64,000 bases of DNA from Leisingera sp. ANG-Vp (GCF_000813725.1 NZ_JWLD01000044.1:1-64000), one strand, 5' to 3'. Shown: positions 44,708 through 56,573, counted from the stretch's first letter. The notes: a model not told the origin generated them from the letters alone. A program made the numbers and translations.

Positions 44708-45256
44708 TTAACAGCAGCTGGCCAGGAACGGCTGCAGCTTGTCCCGCAGCACCAGAACACCGGGCGAGTCTGTCACCTCTTCCAGCTGCTCCAAGGGCAC
44801 CCAGGCAAGTGCGTGCGATTCTGCACTGGCAGCAATCTCTCCGGCTTCCGCCTGAAACAGGTAGCGCACGTCGTAATGCAGATGGGCGCATTCTCTGCCG
44901 CTTTCCGGAATCTCATGAATATCCACGTCAAACACGCGGTCTGACAAAAGCCGGATCCGGCTGAGCCCGCTTTCTTCATAGGCCTCCTTCAGCGCTGCAA
45001 ACGGCACATCGGCAACACCGTCGCAATGGCCGCCCAGCTGGAACCAGCGGTTCAGCTTGCGGTGATGGGTCAGAAGCACGCTTTTCAAATCCGGCGACAT
45101 GACAAACGCGGATCCGGTTACATGGCCGGCCGCAGGATTGCGGCCAAACGCCTGCGGTTCGCTTTCGCAGAACGCCTGCAAACGCCGCCACATTTCCCGG
45201 TCCCGCGCATCCCGCGGGCTGTAACAACCGATGCCTTCTATAGCGCAGCCGCTCAT
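44708..45256 (-). CDS. Nudix hydrolase
   Basis: A 182-residue Nudix-fold hydrolase. The Nudix box GHCDGVADVPFAALKEAYEE-SGL keeps the catalytic REUXEE part (KEAYEES) and the G, but the Glu usually six places after the first Gly is Ala or Asp. HHRKLNRWFQLGGHCDG is a good match to the lead-in. Likely substrate class is a nucleoside diphosphate derivative; it cannot be narrowed. It has a C-terminal CC end. It stands alone. Confidence 0.85.
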   Translation of the reverse strand: MSGCAIEGIGCYSPRDARDREMWRRLQAFCESEPQAFGRNPAAGHVTGSAFVMSPDLKSVLLTHHRKLNRWFQLGGHCDGVADVPFAALKEAYEESGLSRIRLLSDRVFDVDIHEIPESGRECAHLHYDVRYLFQAEAGEIAASAESHALAWVPLEQLEEVTDSPGVLVLRDKLQPFLASCC

Positions 45257-45351
45257 CTGCCTTCACCTTCCCGTGACGTCAGGGTCTGTTGCCTTGTTCA
45301 GGACCCAATGAGCGCTCAATCTATGCGGAACACCCAACAAAGGCCACGCCC

Positions 45352-46587
45352 ATGCCCACGGAACGCATTTCCTTCCCCGGCCACGCCGGAAACACCCTTG
45401 CTGCCCGCCTCGATCTGCCCGAAGGGCCGGTTCTGGCAACCGCTCTCTTTGCCCATTGCTTCACCTGCTCCAAGGATATCCCGGCAGCGCGGCGCATTGC
45501 CGGGCGGCTCGCGGCCATGGGCATAGCCGTACTGCGGTTCGATTTCACCGGCCTTGGGCATTCAGAGGGCGAGTTTGCCAATACCACCTTCAGCTCCAAC
45601 GTGGCGGACCTGATCATGGCCGCACGGTATCTGGCCTCGCGCAATATGGCGCCGTCGCTGCTGATCGGCCATTCCCTGGGCGGCGCGGCAGTGCTGCGGG
45701 CACGGGCTGGCATCCCCACGGTCAAGGGGGTGGTCACCCTGGGCGCGCCGTTTGATCCCGGCCATGTTTCGCATCACTTCGATGCAGCCTTGCCGGAAAT
45801 CGAAGCCAAGGGCCAAGCCGAAGTCTGCCTGGGCGGGCGGCCCTTCGTGATCGGCAAGGAATTTGTCGACGACATCACGGCCGAAGCTTTGTCTCCGGCG
45901 ATAACCGACCTCAAGGCTGCCCTTCTGGTCCTGCACGCACCGCGCGACGAAACCGTCAGTATCGACAATGCCGCCTCGATCTTCACTGCCGCCAAACATC
46001 CCAAGAGCTTTGTCACACTGGACGATTCCGACCATCTGATCTCGCGGCCTGCGGATGCGGAGTATGCTGCCGAAGTGATTTCGGCCTGGGCCAGCCGCTA
46101 CATTGACATGTCGCCGCCTGCGCCGCCGCCCGGAGCGCCGGAAGGCATCCTGCGTGTCACTGAAGCCGACCCGGAGGGGTTCCTGCAGGACGTCCAGTCC
46201 GGCCCCAGCCACCACACCTATGCAGACGAACCCCTGGCCTACGGCGGCACCAACCGCGGCATGTCGCCTTACGGGTTTGTGGCAGCGGGTCTTGGCGCCT
46301 GCACTTCGATGACCCTGCGCATGTATGCCCGCCGCAAGGGCTGGCCGCTGGAAGGGATCAGTGTCGATGTGAGCCACGACAAGGTGCACGCCCAGGACGC
46401 CCAGCCCACCGGCCCGGCCAAGATCGACCAGTTCACCCGGGTGATCCATCTCTGCGGGCCGCTAAGCGATGAACAGCGCGCCAAGCTGATGGAAATTGCC
46501 GACCGGTGCCCGGTGCACCGGACCCTGGAAAGCGGCGCCAAGGTTGTAACGCATCTGGATGCCAAACAGCACAAGGCCGCCGTGTAA
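45352..46587 (+). CDS. alpha/beta hydrolase - OsmC fusion protein
   Basis: A 411-residue two-domain protein. Residues 1-255 are an alpha/beta hydrolase with the nucleophile elbow GHSLGGAAV, an Asp near HAPRDETVS and His in DDSDHLISRP. Residues 270-411 form an OsmC/Ohr-like domain with GMSPYGFVAAGLGACTSMTLRMYA and DRCPVHRTL, carrying the two Cys used in peroxide reduction. This architecture is known in many proteobacteria and is linked to organic peroxide handling. The start at 45352 follows the first conserved residues (MPTERISFPG). Confidence 0.92.
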   Translation: MPTERISFPGHAGNTLAARLDLPEGPVLATALFAHCFTCSKDIPAARRIAGRLAAMGIAVLRFDFTGLGHSEGEFANTTFSSNVADLIMAARYLASRNMAPSLLIGHSLGGAAVLRARAGIPTVKGVVTLGAPFDPGHVSHHFDAALPEIEAKGQAEVCLGGRPFVIGKEFVDDITAEALSPAITDLKAALLVLHAPRDETVSIDNAASIFTAAKHPKSFVTLDDSDHLISRPADAEYAAEVISAWASRYIDMSPPAPPPGAPEGILRVTEADPEGFLQDVQSGPSHHTYADEPLAYGGTNRGMSPYGFVAAGLGACTSMTLRMYARRKGWPLEGISVDVSHDKVHAQDAQPTGPAKIDQFTRVIHLCGPLSDEQRAKLMEIADRCPVHRTLESGAKVVTHLDAKQHKAAV

Positions 46588-46649
46588 CGGAGCCGCCGGG
46601 GAGCTCCCGCGCCCGGACGTTGCAGGGAACCTGCAACATCAGCGGCCTT

Positions 46650-46685
46650 GGGCCCGGCGCCGCGCCTTGGCGCGGCGCCGGGCCC
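46650..46685. repeat. 36-base perfect GC palindrome
   Basis: GGGCCCGGCGCCGCGCC and its exact complement, joined by TT: a 17-bp stem. Two further hairpins flank it (TTGCAGG/CCTGCAA at 46620-46636; GGCCTTC/GAAGGCC at 46696-46713). All lie between convergent genes; none has a T-run. The left arm shares 19 bases with the element at 15847. Confidence 0.65.
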
Positions 46686-46747
46686 AACTGCGGCAGGCCT
46701 TCGCAGGAAGGCCGCAGCGCAGGCGGGAGAACCGCCGCTGCTGTCAC

Positions 46748-47089
46748 TCATTCGTCTGCGTAGCGTCCCGTCGTGACATCACCGCTTTTGCCGGTAAAAC
46801 GCAGTGCCTCGCCATCGCTTTCCAGCACATAGCAAGCCCAGAGATCCGATGGCGGCCAGGTAGAGCAGTATTTACCGTCTCTGACGCCCCAGTGTCCCCA
46901 GCTGTCCTGTCCGGCATTGTAGAGCGTCCGCCCCGAAGCCCGTAACTCCTGCCAGGCGCCGTTGCCGTAAACCAGCTTGCGCCCTTCCAGCGCCGCCTGC
47001 ACCTCTTCCCCGCTCAGGACCCGCCACTCTGCCGCCCACAGCGGCGAAACCGCACATGATACCGCAATCATCAGGGCAATCTGCCTCAT
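46748..47089 (-). CDS. exported small hypothetical protein
   Basis: A 113-residue protein with a signal peptide (RQIALMIAVSCAVSPLWA) and a short mature domain rich in Trp and Gly. It has SGEEVQAALEGRKLVY near its start, GHWGVRDGKYCSTWPPSDLWACYV with two Cys, and a C-terminal strand. The pattern resembles small periplasmic domains found in Rhodobacteraceae with a YCSTWPP-like segment, but I cannot name a function. GGAGG precedes the ATG. It is divergent from purB. Confidence 0.75.
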   Translation of the reverse strand: MRQIALMIAVSCAVSPLWAAEWRVLSGEEVQAALEGRKLVYGNGAWQELRASGRTLYNAGQDSWGHWGVRDGKYCSTWPPSDLWACYVLESDGEALRFTGKSGDVTTGRYADE

Positions 47090-47175
47090 GCCGTCCTCCC
47101 AGCCTTGCTGTCTCTCCTCTCCTCCTCTAATAGGCCGGGCATCTGCTGCACAATCACATAAAGGTGCTTCCGCCC

Positions 47176-48480
47176 ATGATCCCGCGCTATGCCCGCCCCG
47201 AGATGACCGCCATCTGGTCGCCTGAGACCAAATTCAAGATCTGGTACGAGATCGAGGCCCATGCCTGCGAAGCCATGGCCAACCTCGGCGTGATCCCGCG
47301 CGAGAACGCCGATGCGGTGTGGAAAGCCAAAGACGTGGAGTTCGACGTCGCGCGCATCGACGAAATCGAAGCCGTCACCAAACATGACGTGATTGCCTTC
47401 CTGACCCATCTGGCTGAACACGTGGGCAGCGAAGAAGCCCGCTTTGTCCACCAGGGCATGACCTCCTCGGACGTGCTGGACACCTGCCTGAACGTACAGC
47501 TGGTGCGCGCCGCCGATATCCTGCTGGACGGCATGGACAAGCTGCTGGCCGCGCTGAAAAAGCGCGCGCTGGAGCACAAGAACACCGTACGTGTCGGCCG
47601 CTCCCACGGCATCCACGCCGAGCCCACCACCATGGGCCTGACCTTCGCCCGCTTCTACGCTGAAATGGACCGCAACAAGAACCGCCTGGAAAAGGCCCGC
47701 TGGGAAGTGGCCACCGGCGCAATCTCCGGCGCGGTTGGCACCTTCGCCAACATCGACCCGGCGGTTGAAGAGCACGTCTGCGAGCAGCTGGGCCTGCGCG
47801 CCGAACCGATCTCGACCCAGGTGATCCCGCGCGACCGCCACGCAATGTTCTTTGCGACCCTCGGCGTTATTGCGTCGTCGATCGAAAACGTCGCGGTGGA
47901 AATCCGCCACATGCAGCGCACCGAAGTGCTGGAAGGCGCGGAATTCTTCTCGATGGGCCAGAAAGGCTCCTCGGCAATGCCGCACAAGAAGAACCCGGTT
48001 CTGACCGAGAACCTGACCGGCCTGGCCCGCCTGGTCCGCATGACCGTGATCCCGGCGATGGAGAACGTGGCGCTGTGGCACGAGCGCGACATTTCACACT
48101 CCTCCGTCGAGCGCGGCATCGGCCCGGACGCCACCGTCACCCTGGACTTTGCCCTGCACCGTCTGGCCGGCGTTATCGACAAGATGCTGGTGTTCCCCGA
48201 GAACATGCTGGACAACATGAACAAATTCCCGGGCTTGGTGATGTCGCAGCGCGTCCTGCTGGCCCTGACCCAAGCCGGTGTCAGCCGCGAGGACGCCTAT
48301 GCGATGGTGCAGCGCAACGCCCTGAAGGTCTGGGAAGACCGCGTTGACTTCCGCGAGCTGCTGCTGGCGGACGCCGATGTGGTTGCTGCCCTGGGCGAAG
48401 AGGCCATCAACGAAAAATTCGACATGGGCTACCACACCAAGCATGTCGACACGATCTTCAAGCGGGTCTTCGGCGAATAA
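47176..48480 (+). CDS. purB: adenylosuccinate lyase
   Basis: A 434-residue enzyme of purine synthesis that releases fumarate from SAICAR and adenylosuccinate. Fumarase-superfamily signatures are VHQGMTSSDVLDTCLNVQ, VGRSHGIHAEPTTMG with the catalytic His, and the signature loop FSMGQKGSSAMPHKKNPV with the catalytic Ser. The start at 47176 (MIPRYARPEM) is the family start. A strong terminator follows. Confidence 0.98.
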   Translation: MIPRYARPEMTAIWSPETKFKIWYEIEAHACEAMANLGVIPRENADAVWKAKDVEFDVARIDEIEAVTKHDVIAFLTHLAEHVGSEEARFVHQGMTSSDVLDTCLNVQLVRAADILLDGMDKLLAALKKRALEHKNTVRVGRSHGIHAEPTTMGLTFARFYAEMDRNKNRLEKARWEVATGAISGAVGTFANIDPAVEEHVCEQLGLRAEPISTQVIPRDRHAMFFATLGVIASSIENVAVEIRHMQRTEVLEGAEFFSMGQKGSSAMPHKKNPVLTENLTGLARLVRMTVIPAMENVALWHERDISHSSVERGIGPDATVTLDFALHRLAGVIDKMLVFPENMLDNMNKFPGLVMSQRVLLALTQAGVSREDAYAMVQRNALKVWEDRVDFRELLLADADVVAALGEEAINEKFDMGYHTKHVDTIFKRVFGE

Positions 48481-48505
48481 GCCGGTCCGCCTGTTCTATC
48501 AGATG

Positions 48506-48532
48506 CGCCCCGCCGGACCGGCGGGGCGTTTT
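48506..48532 (+). terminator. terminator of purB
   Basis: CGCCCCGCC-GGACC-GGCGGGGCG followed by TTTTCGTTT. Confidence 0.88.
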
Positions 48533-48647
48533 CGTTTGCAGAGAGCCGGAAAGATTCAAAAAACGCATTTGTGAAATGAATAAAGTCGCCGCCTGGCGGG
48601 TTCTCTGAGTACATTGAACGAGACTTTGCACATCAGGAGTTGATGAT

Positions 48648-49181
48648 ATGCGTTATTTTGCTCTGGCCGCTGCTCTGACCCTTCCGCTGGCGGCCTTTGC
48701 CGCCAGCGGCAACGACTGGAACCCGCCCAAGCCCACCGAAACCACCAAGACCTGCAAAGGCAAACGGGTGTGGGATGAGGAAAAGAAACGCTGTGTGCGG
48801 GCGCGCAAATCCTCGCTGAACCAGCAGGAGCTGATGGGTGCGGTGCGCGAGCTGGCCTATGCCGGCCGCCAGGAAGACGCCCAGGCGGTTCTCAGCGCGA
48901 TGGCGGACCAGCAGGATTCGCTGGTGCTGACCTATTGGGGCTTCACGCACCGCAAACAGGGCAATCTTGAATTGGCGCAGGCCTATTACGATCAGGCGCT
49001 GGCCCAGGATCCGGATAACATCCTTGCCCGCTCATATATGGGCCAAGGTCTTGTGGAACAGGGGAAATACGGGCTCGCCCTGATACAGTGGAAAGAGATC
49101 AGGGCCCGCGGCGGCGATGGCACCTGGGCAGAAGCATCGCTGCGCAACGCCTTGGAAACAGGTACTTCCTACAGCTACTAG
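48648..49181 (+). CDS. exported TPR protein
   Basis: A 177-residue exported protein. The signal peptide is RYFALAAALTLPLAAFA. A short Cys-containing region follows (TKTCKGKRVWDEEKKRCV), then about three TPR-like helix pairs (LMGAVRELAYAGRQEDAQAVL; THRKQGNLELAQAYYDQAL; GQGLVEQGKYGLALIQW). TPR repeats bind protein partners; none can be named here. It lies between purB and fliG. Confidence 0.85.
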   Translation: MRYFALAAALTLPLAAFAASGNDWNPPKPTETTKTCKGKRVWDEEKKRCVRARKSSLNQQELMGAVRELAYAGRQEDAQAVLSAMADQQDSLVLTYWGFTHRKQGNLELAQAYYDQALAQDPDNILARSYMGQGLVEQGKYGLALIQWKEIRARGGDGTWAEASLRNALETGTSYSY

Positions 49182-49253
49182 GCTTCAGCATTTTTTTACG
49201 GCTTGCGGCCTATCCTGCCCACGATTGAGAAGAATCTTTGGTAGGGTGCGAGA

Positions 49254-50363
49254 ATGCCTCAAGACAATATGCTGGCACTTCCCATGGCGGGCGGCGGAAT
49301 GGATGCGGGCGGTTTTGCGGCCCCGGCTCCGCTGGGGGCAGGCGGCGGTGCCGGCGGGCTCAGCGGCAAGGCCAAGGCCGCAATCATTGTCCGGCTGCTG
49401 CTGAACGAAGGCGCGGAAATCCCGCTCGAGGAGCTGCCGGATGACCTGCAGCTGGAGCTGACCAAGCAGATGGGCAATATGAGCATTGTCGACCGTGATA
49501 CGCTGAACACGGTCGCCAATGAATTCGCCGATTTGCTGGACAATGTCGGCCTGCATTTCCCCAACGGGCTGGCGGGCGCTTTGAACGCCATGGAAGGCAA
49601 GATCAGCCGCTACACCCACAGCCGCCTGCGCAAGGAAGCCGGCGTGCGCCAGTTTGGCGATCCCTGGGAGCGGCTCAAGCAGCTGCCCCCCGAAGATCTG
49701 GCCGGCCTGGCCGAAGCGGAAAGCACCGAAGTGGCCGCTGTCCTGCTGTCCAAGCTGGATACCGCCAAAGCCGCACAGATGCTGGTGCATCTGCCTGGCC
49801 CGGTGGCGCGCCGCATCACATATGCTGTCAGCCAGACCGCCAACGTCACACCCGAAACCGTCGACCGCATCGGCCTGTCGCTGGCCGCGCAGGTCGAAGC
49901 CCGGCCGGAACTTGCCTTCGACGATACCCCGGGCCAGCGCCTGGGCGGCATCCTGACCGAAGCCGCAGCAGCCAAACGCGACGAGGTTCTGACCGCGCTC
50001 GACGAAGAGGACGAGGAATTCGCCACCCGCGTGCGCAAAGCGATCTTCACCTACGCGCTGATCGGCGAACGGATGCAGAAAAACGATGTGCCCAAACTGA
50101 TGCGGGTCTTGTCGCAGCCGGACCTGGTCACCGCCATGGCCTTTGCCACCGACGAGGAAGACGTCGCCACCAACGACTTCCTGCTTGCCAACATGTCGAG
50201 CCGGATGGCTGACAATATCCGCGAGGAAGTGGCGGAGCGCGGCAAGGTCAAACGTTCCGATGGCGAAGCTGCCTTCAGCATGATCATCTCAGCGATGCGC
50301 GACATGGTCGCCACCGGCGAAATTGAACTGAAATCGGATGAAGAAGAGGAAGAAGGCGGCTGA
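49254..50363 (+). CDS. fliG: FliG-like flagellar motor switch protein
   Basis: A 369-residue FliG homologue. After a Gly/Ala-rich lead, the N-terminal domain starts at KAKAAIIVRLLLNEGAEIPL. The middle domain follows with the ARRITYAVSQ region, and the C-terminal domain has the charged KVKRSDGEAAF segment and ends in an acidic tail (ELKSDEEEEEGG). In the motor, FliG interacts with the stator and the MS ring. No other flagellar gene is in the window, so it is an outlier from any flagellar cluster or a second copy. The charged stator-contact residues could not be checked by alignment here. Confidence 0.82.
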   Translation: MPQDNMLALPMAGGGMDAGGFAAPAPLGAGGGAGGLSGKAKAAIIVRLLLNEGAEIPLEELPDDLQLELTKQMGNMSIVDRDTLNTVANEFADLLDNVGLHFPNGLAGALNAMEGKISRYTHSRLRKEAGVRQFGDPWERLKQLPPEDLAGLAEAESTEVAAVLLSKLDTAKAAQMLVHLPGPVARRITYAVSQTANVTPETVDRIGLSLAAQVEARPELAFDDTPGQRLGGILTEAAAAKRDEVLTALDEEDEEFATRVRKAIFTYALIGERMQKNDVPKLMRVLSQPDLVTAMAFATDEEDVATNDFLLANMSSRMADNIREEVAERGKVKRSDGEAAFSMIISAMRDMVATGEIELKSDEEEEEGG

Positions 50364-50483
50364 ATAGGAACGCCCTGAACCAGGCCGCAGCCGCCATTTC
50401 CGCGACGCGCTTGTGCCTGCTGCTGCAGCAGCTTATGATGCAGGCTTCCAGCCGCAGTCCTGCGCCGCAGCAATCCAGACGCC

Positions 50484-51416
50484 ATGCCCGCAAATCCTTC
50501 CGAGCTCTCCACTTGGAGCCATGTCAAATACTTTGGCAGCAACCTGTTTCTGCGCGGGCTGCTGCTTGGCGCCGGTCTCATCCCCTACCGGCTGCGGGTG
50601 CCGCTGCTCGGCCGGCTTGTCACCCTCATGGGCCGCGCCGCCGGCTTTGAAAAACGGGTGCGCGACAATCTGAGACTGGTCAGCCCGGAACTCTCCGAAC
50701 TGGACGCGGCGGAGCTTTACCGGGACGTCAGCGACAATGCCGGCCGGATGATTGCCGAGCTTTATGCAGGCCAGGCGTTCTTTGAACGCGCCCGCCAAGC
50801 CCCCATTACCGGCCCCGGTCTTGAGGCGCTTGAGGCTGCCCGCGCAGAAGGCCGCCCTGTCCTGCTCGCCACCGCTCATTTCGGCAATTACGACGCTGCC
50901 CGCGCCGCGCTGGTGGCCCGCGGCCACGAGATGGGATCACTGTACCGGCGCATGGCCAACCCCTATTTCAACGAACATTATGTCGCTGCCATGAAAGCAA
51001 ATCACGACCTGATGTTCGAACAGGGCAAACGCGGTATGGTCGAACTGGTGCGCCACCTGAAGAAAGGCGGCATCGCGGCCATCGTGACTGACCTGCATGC
51101 CCAGGGCGGAGAGCTGATCGACTTTTTTGGAAAGCCCGCGGTGACCTCAACGGTACCCGCCGAACTGGCGCTGAAATTCGGCGCCGCGCTGATCCCGGTC
51201 TATGCGGTGCGCCAGGAAAACGGGCTGGATTTCGAGATCGTGATGAATGCGGAGGTGCCGCATTCCGACCCTCTCACAATGACCAAAGCGCTGAGTGCGG
51301 ATCTAGAAGCCATCGTGCGCAAGCACACAGGCCAGTGGTTCTGGATTCACCGCCGCTGGAAACATCAGGCTGCCTTCCGCAAGCCTGAAGCTGGCGCAGA
51401 ACCGGCAGGAGACTAA
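50484..51416 (+). CDS. LpxL/HtrB-type acyltransferase
   Basis: A 310-residue lysophospholipid/lipid A acyltransferase. The catalytic H-x4-D/E box is seen as ATAHFGNYDAARAAL near residue 132, then SLYRRMANPYF and VTDLHAQGGELIDFFGKPA with the second block. One N-terminal hydrophobic stretch (LFLRGLLLGAGLIPYRL) anchors it. It ends at HRRWKHQ, as is usual for late lipid A acyltransferases. Substrate lipid is not decided by sequence. Confidence 0.9.
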   Translation: MPANPSELSTWSHVKYFGSNLFLRGLLLGAGLIPYRLRVPLLGRLVTLMGRAAGFEKRVRDNLRLVSPELSELDAAELYRDVSDNAGRMIAELYAGQAFFERARQAPITGPGLEALEAARAEGRPVLLATAHFGNYDAARAALVARGHEMGSLYRRMANPYFNEHYVAAMKANHDLMFEQGKRGMVELVRHLKKGGIAAIVTDLHAQGGELIDFFGKPAVTSTVPAELALKFGAALIPVYAVRQENGLDFEIVMNAEVPHSDPLTMTKALSADLEAIVRKHTGQWFWIHRRWKHQAAFRKPEAGAEPAGD

Positions 51417-51429
51417 TCCGCTGGGTTAG

Positions 51430-52131
51430 TTAATCTGCCCGGGCCGCGGCAATGATGCGGCCAAACGGGGCTTCCTGCACCAGCACTGCAGCAGGAAGAT
51501 CACCCGGGGCCGCAACTGAGACCTCAAGATCCCCTGCCCCGTCCCATTCGGCCGCCACTGCCCAGTCCTCAACCACATTGGAATAGGACAGCGTTCGCCC
51601 GGCCAGTTCGCCGCGTTTGATGCTGACGGTCCGCTCCGGCGTATAGCGCACCAGCTGCACCACCAGTTTGCCGTCCGGCATCTGAACCCGAGGCTGCAGC
51701 CGGATCACCAGTTCTTCCCCCCGCCGCTCGACCTCCAGCGACACCGGGCGCGGCTGGTCCTTATGCTTGGCGATGGCATCCGCCACTTCCATCGCATCGG
51801 CGCCAACAACGTCATCCTGACCCATGATGATCATTTGCGGCGTATAGATCATCCGGCGCCCGCCCACATGGGCATAACCCTTTTGCCGCTGCGTGTGCGA
51901 AGGCCTCGCGAACTCATCTTTCCAGCCGATATAATCCCAGTAGTCCACGTGCAGCGCCAACGGCAGCACGTCCTCGCGCGCGGCCAGCTTGTGCAGCAGC
52001 GCGTCGGCCGGCGGGCAGGAGGAACAGCCCTGCGACGTATAAAGCTCCACCACCACGGGCTCCGCCGCGGTTTGGCCGTACACCGGAAGGGCCAGGCCCA
52101 AAGCTGTGACTATCGACGCCAGAAGTTTCAT
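51430..52131 (-). CDS. DUF1223 secreted thioredoxin-fold protein
   Basis: A 233-residue exported protein of the DUF1223 family. Signal peptide MKLLASIVTALGLALPVYG, then VVVELYTSQGCSSCPPADALL with a C-x-x-C pair, DYWDYIGWKDEFA and the YTPQMIIMG strand, all characteristic. A C-terminal beta domain follows. Thioredoxin-like redox activity is probable but unproven for the family. The start at 52131 is chosen for the signal peptide; the longer frame adds a non-signal lead. Confidence 0.9.
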   Translation of the reverse strand: MKLLASIVTALGLALPVYGQTAAEPVVVELYTSQGCSSCPPADALLHKLAAREDVLPLALHVDYWDYIGWKDEFARPSHTQRQKGYAHVGGRRMIYTPQMIIMGQDDVVGADAMEVADAIAKHKDQPRPVSLEVERRGEELVIRLQPRVQMPDGKLVVQLVRYTPERTVSIKRGELAGRTLSYSNVVEDWAVAAEWDGAGDLEVSVAAPGDLPAAVLVQEAPFGRIIAAARAD

Positions 52132-52234
52132 GAATCGCCCACGCTGTTTCTTAGGCTTCTGGTCTAAAGATGTGGCTGCAGTTAGGCCAATCAATCATTT
52201 TTGAGGCGGGCGCGAGCGTTCTTCCGGAAGAAAA

Positions 52235-52252
52235 TGTATACTACGGCATACA
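52235..52252. promoter_or_regulatory. inverted repeat ahead of acnA
   Basis: TGTAT and ATACA spaced by 8 bases (TGTATACTACGGCATACA) lie about 105 bases before acnA. TTGACT follows at 52257-52262. The symmetry is GntR-like, which is only a suggestion. Confidence 0.35.
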
Positions 52253-52353
52253 ATTTTTGACTATTACCGCACCTGCGCTATTGAAAGCTTAACCTTCCTC
52301 ATGCATGTAAAGCTCAGCGAATTCCCAGACACACAATTCTGAGGGAGGCCAGA

Positions 52354-55056
<2,703 letters not shown>

Positions 55057-55078
55057 GCAAACACGTGTTCCGGAAAAC

Positions 55079-55108
55079 AAAAGGCGCCCGTCCGGGGCGC
55101 CTTTTTTA
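55079..55108 (+). terminator. terminator of acnA
   Basis: AAGGCGCCC-GTCC-GGGGCGCCTT followed by TTTTT; also a possible stop for the convergent gene at 55130. Confidence 0.92.
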
Positions 55109-55129
55109 CTGACCGCGCCCCTGGCCCGG

Positions 55130-55945
55130 TTATTGTGTAAAGTCGAAACTCCTCAGTATCTCAGTGATCGAGCCATCCGCCCTGAGTTCGGAAATGGCCC
55201 GGTTGAAGGCATCCAAATAAGCGTCCGCTCCAGATGCTTTGGACAGGCCGAAATGCGAATACCGGCTGGAAACAGGCGAGGCGATGCGGCCGATCCTGTC
55301 CTGCCAGCCGTGCCGGACCACCTGATGCCACCCGACAGCGTCGTCCAGGGCAATGAGATCCAGTTGCCCGAACAACAGCATCTGCATCAGGCTGGCCGCG
55401 TCACCGGTGCGGACAATCGGGTTATGGCGCTCAAAAGCTGCTTCCATCTCTTCGTCAATGATACTGGCGTTCACCATTCCCAGCCGCAGCTGCGACACTT
55501 CCGAATAGCCCTCTCCCGGCATCAGCCCGCCAGGATAGCGGCGCATATTGTACCAAAGAGAGTTTGTTTGCAGAAAGGTGCCTTCCGTAAAGGCCAGATA
55601 GCTCTCCCGCGCGGCGGATTTGAACAGGGGCAAAATCCCGTCGGTCTCACCGGTTTGAGCCTGAGCCTGGCAGCGTTGCCAGGGCAGCAGTACAACCACA
55701 GCGCTCACGCCTTCAATGCGCCCGGTCACCGCTTCCAGCAGCTGCACTTTCAGCCCGCCAGAAGGAATGCCCCCATCCCCCAAGGTGTAAGGCGGATAGG
55801 GATCGTAGCAGAACCTCAGAACGGTCTCTTCCAAGGCCTGAGCAGGTGCAGCTAGAACCCAGGCCATCGCCAATCCGGACTGGCACATCTTGAGGAGCCG
55901 GGAGCGTACCGTCAAACCACTGACCTCCTGCCGGTGAACTGCCAC
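55130..55945 (-). CDS. extracellular solute-binding-like protein (family 3)
   Basis: A 271-residue periplasmic binding-fold protein with a signal-type N-terminus (MCQSGLAMAWVLAAPAQA). LRFCYDPYPPYTL and QTGETDGILPLFKSAARESYLAFT are the typical first-lobe strands. LFGQLDLIALDDAVGWHQV sits near the hinge, and the C-terminus has DAYLDAFNRAISELRADGSI, as in amino-acid binding proteins. No transport genes are adjacent, and the gene is alone; such orphan proteins often act in sensing. The exact start among in-frame codons is uncertain. Confidence 0.8.
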   Translation of the reverse strand: MAVHRQEVSGLTVRSRLLKMCQSGLAMAWVLAAPAQALEETVLRFCYDPYPPYTLGDGGIPSGGLKVQLLEAVTGRIEGVSAVVVLLPWQRCQAQAQTGETDGILPLFKSAARESYLAFTEGTFLQTNSLWYNMRRYPGGLMPGEGYSEVSQLRLGMVNASIIDEEMEAAFERHNPIVRTGDAASLMQMLLFGQLDLIALDDAVGWHQVVRHGWQDRIGRIASPVSSRYSHFGLSKASGADAYLDAFNRAISELRADGSITEILRSFDFTQ

Positions 55946-56250
55946 CTGAAATCACTGCCGTCCCGCGGCATCCAGGGCAGCCCGCGCGAACACGCTTTGG
56001 CGCGGCAACAGATGGGTTTTGCAGTTGAGTTTTGTGTCACCGGATGAGCGTTCCCGCCTTGCTTGCTCTCCAAACAGTTTCCCTTTGCATTCAGCCGGGA
56101 CCAAGCTGGTGCCCCCAGTCCTGGCCACAACTTAAGCGCTACGCGAAATTCATTAATACCGGCTATACCGGTCAGTTCAGTTATGCAAAGATGTATATGA
56201 AAAGCATGTTAAATGCTAGCAATACAAAACGCAAAGCCAGGCGCCAGAGC

Positions 56251-56535
56251 ATGAAAGAAGCCGCGATTGCCGTCGTTTATCCGGACGAGGACACATTCGA
56301 TGACCATGCAGAGGCAGTGCTGGAAATGCTTCCGGACACCCGCAGCTTTCCCGGATGCTTGGAAGCCCACGCAGGAATCAACCGCGATCGTTTTGAAATA
56401 GCCGTCTTCCACCTATGGGAATCGCTGGAGCACCTGGACCGCTATCTGACCTGGCGTGCCGAGCGCGGAGATTTTGATGCCCGCAGCGCCACCATGCGCC
56501 GCGAGCAGGACTTCCGAACCTTTTCAGTTCCCTGA
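56251..56535 (+). CDS. ABM-type small protein, copy 1
   Basis: A 94-residue protein with the ferredoxin-like fold of antibiotic-biosynthesis-monooxygenase (ABM) domains: AAIAVVYPDEDTFDDHAEAV, FEIAVFHLWESLEHLDRYL and a final DFRTFSV strand. It is clearly paralogous to the gene at 59049: both share the start K-E, F-D-x2-A, E-I-A-V-F-x2-W-x-S, Y-L-x-W-R and D-F-x-x-F. The ribosome site is weak, so the start is uncertain. The 305-base gap before it has no gene. Confidence 0.7.
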   Translation: MKEAAIAVVYPDEDTFDDHAEAVLEMLPDTRSFPGCLEAHAGINRDRFEIAVFHLWESLEHLDRYLTWRAERGDFDARSATMRREQDFRTFSVP

Positions 56536-56573
56536 ACGGATCCCGGTTCTTGGTCCGGGAACCGCTTCTTAGG

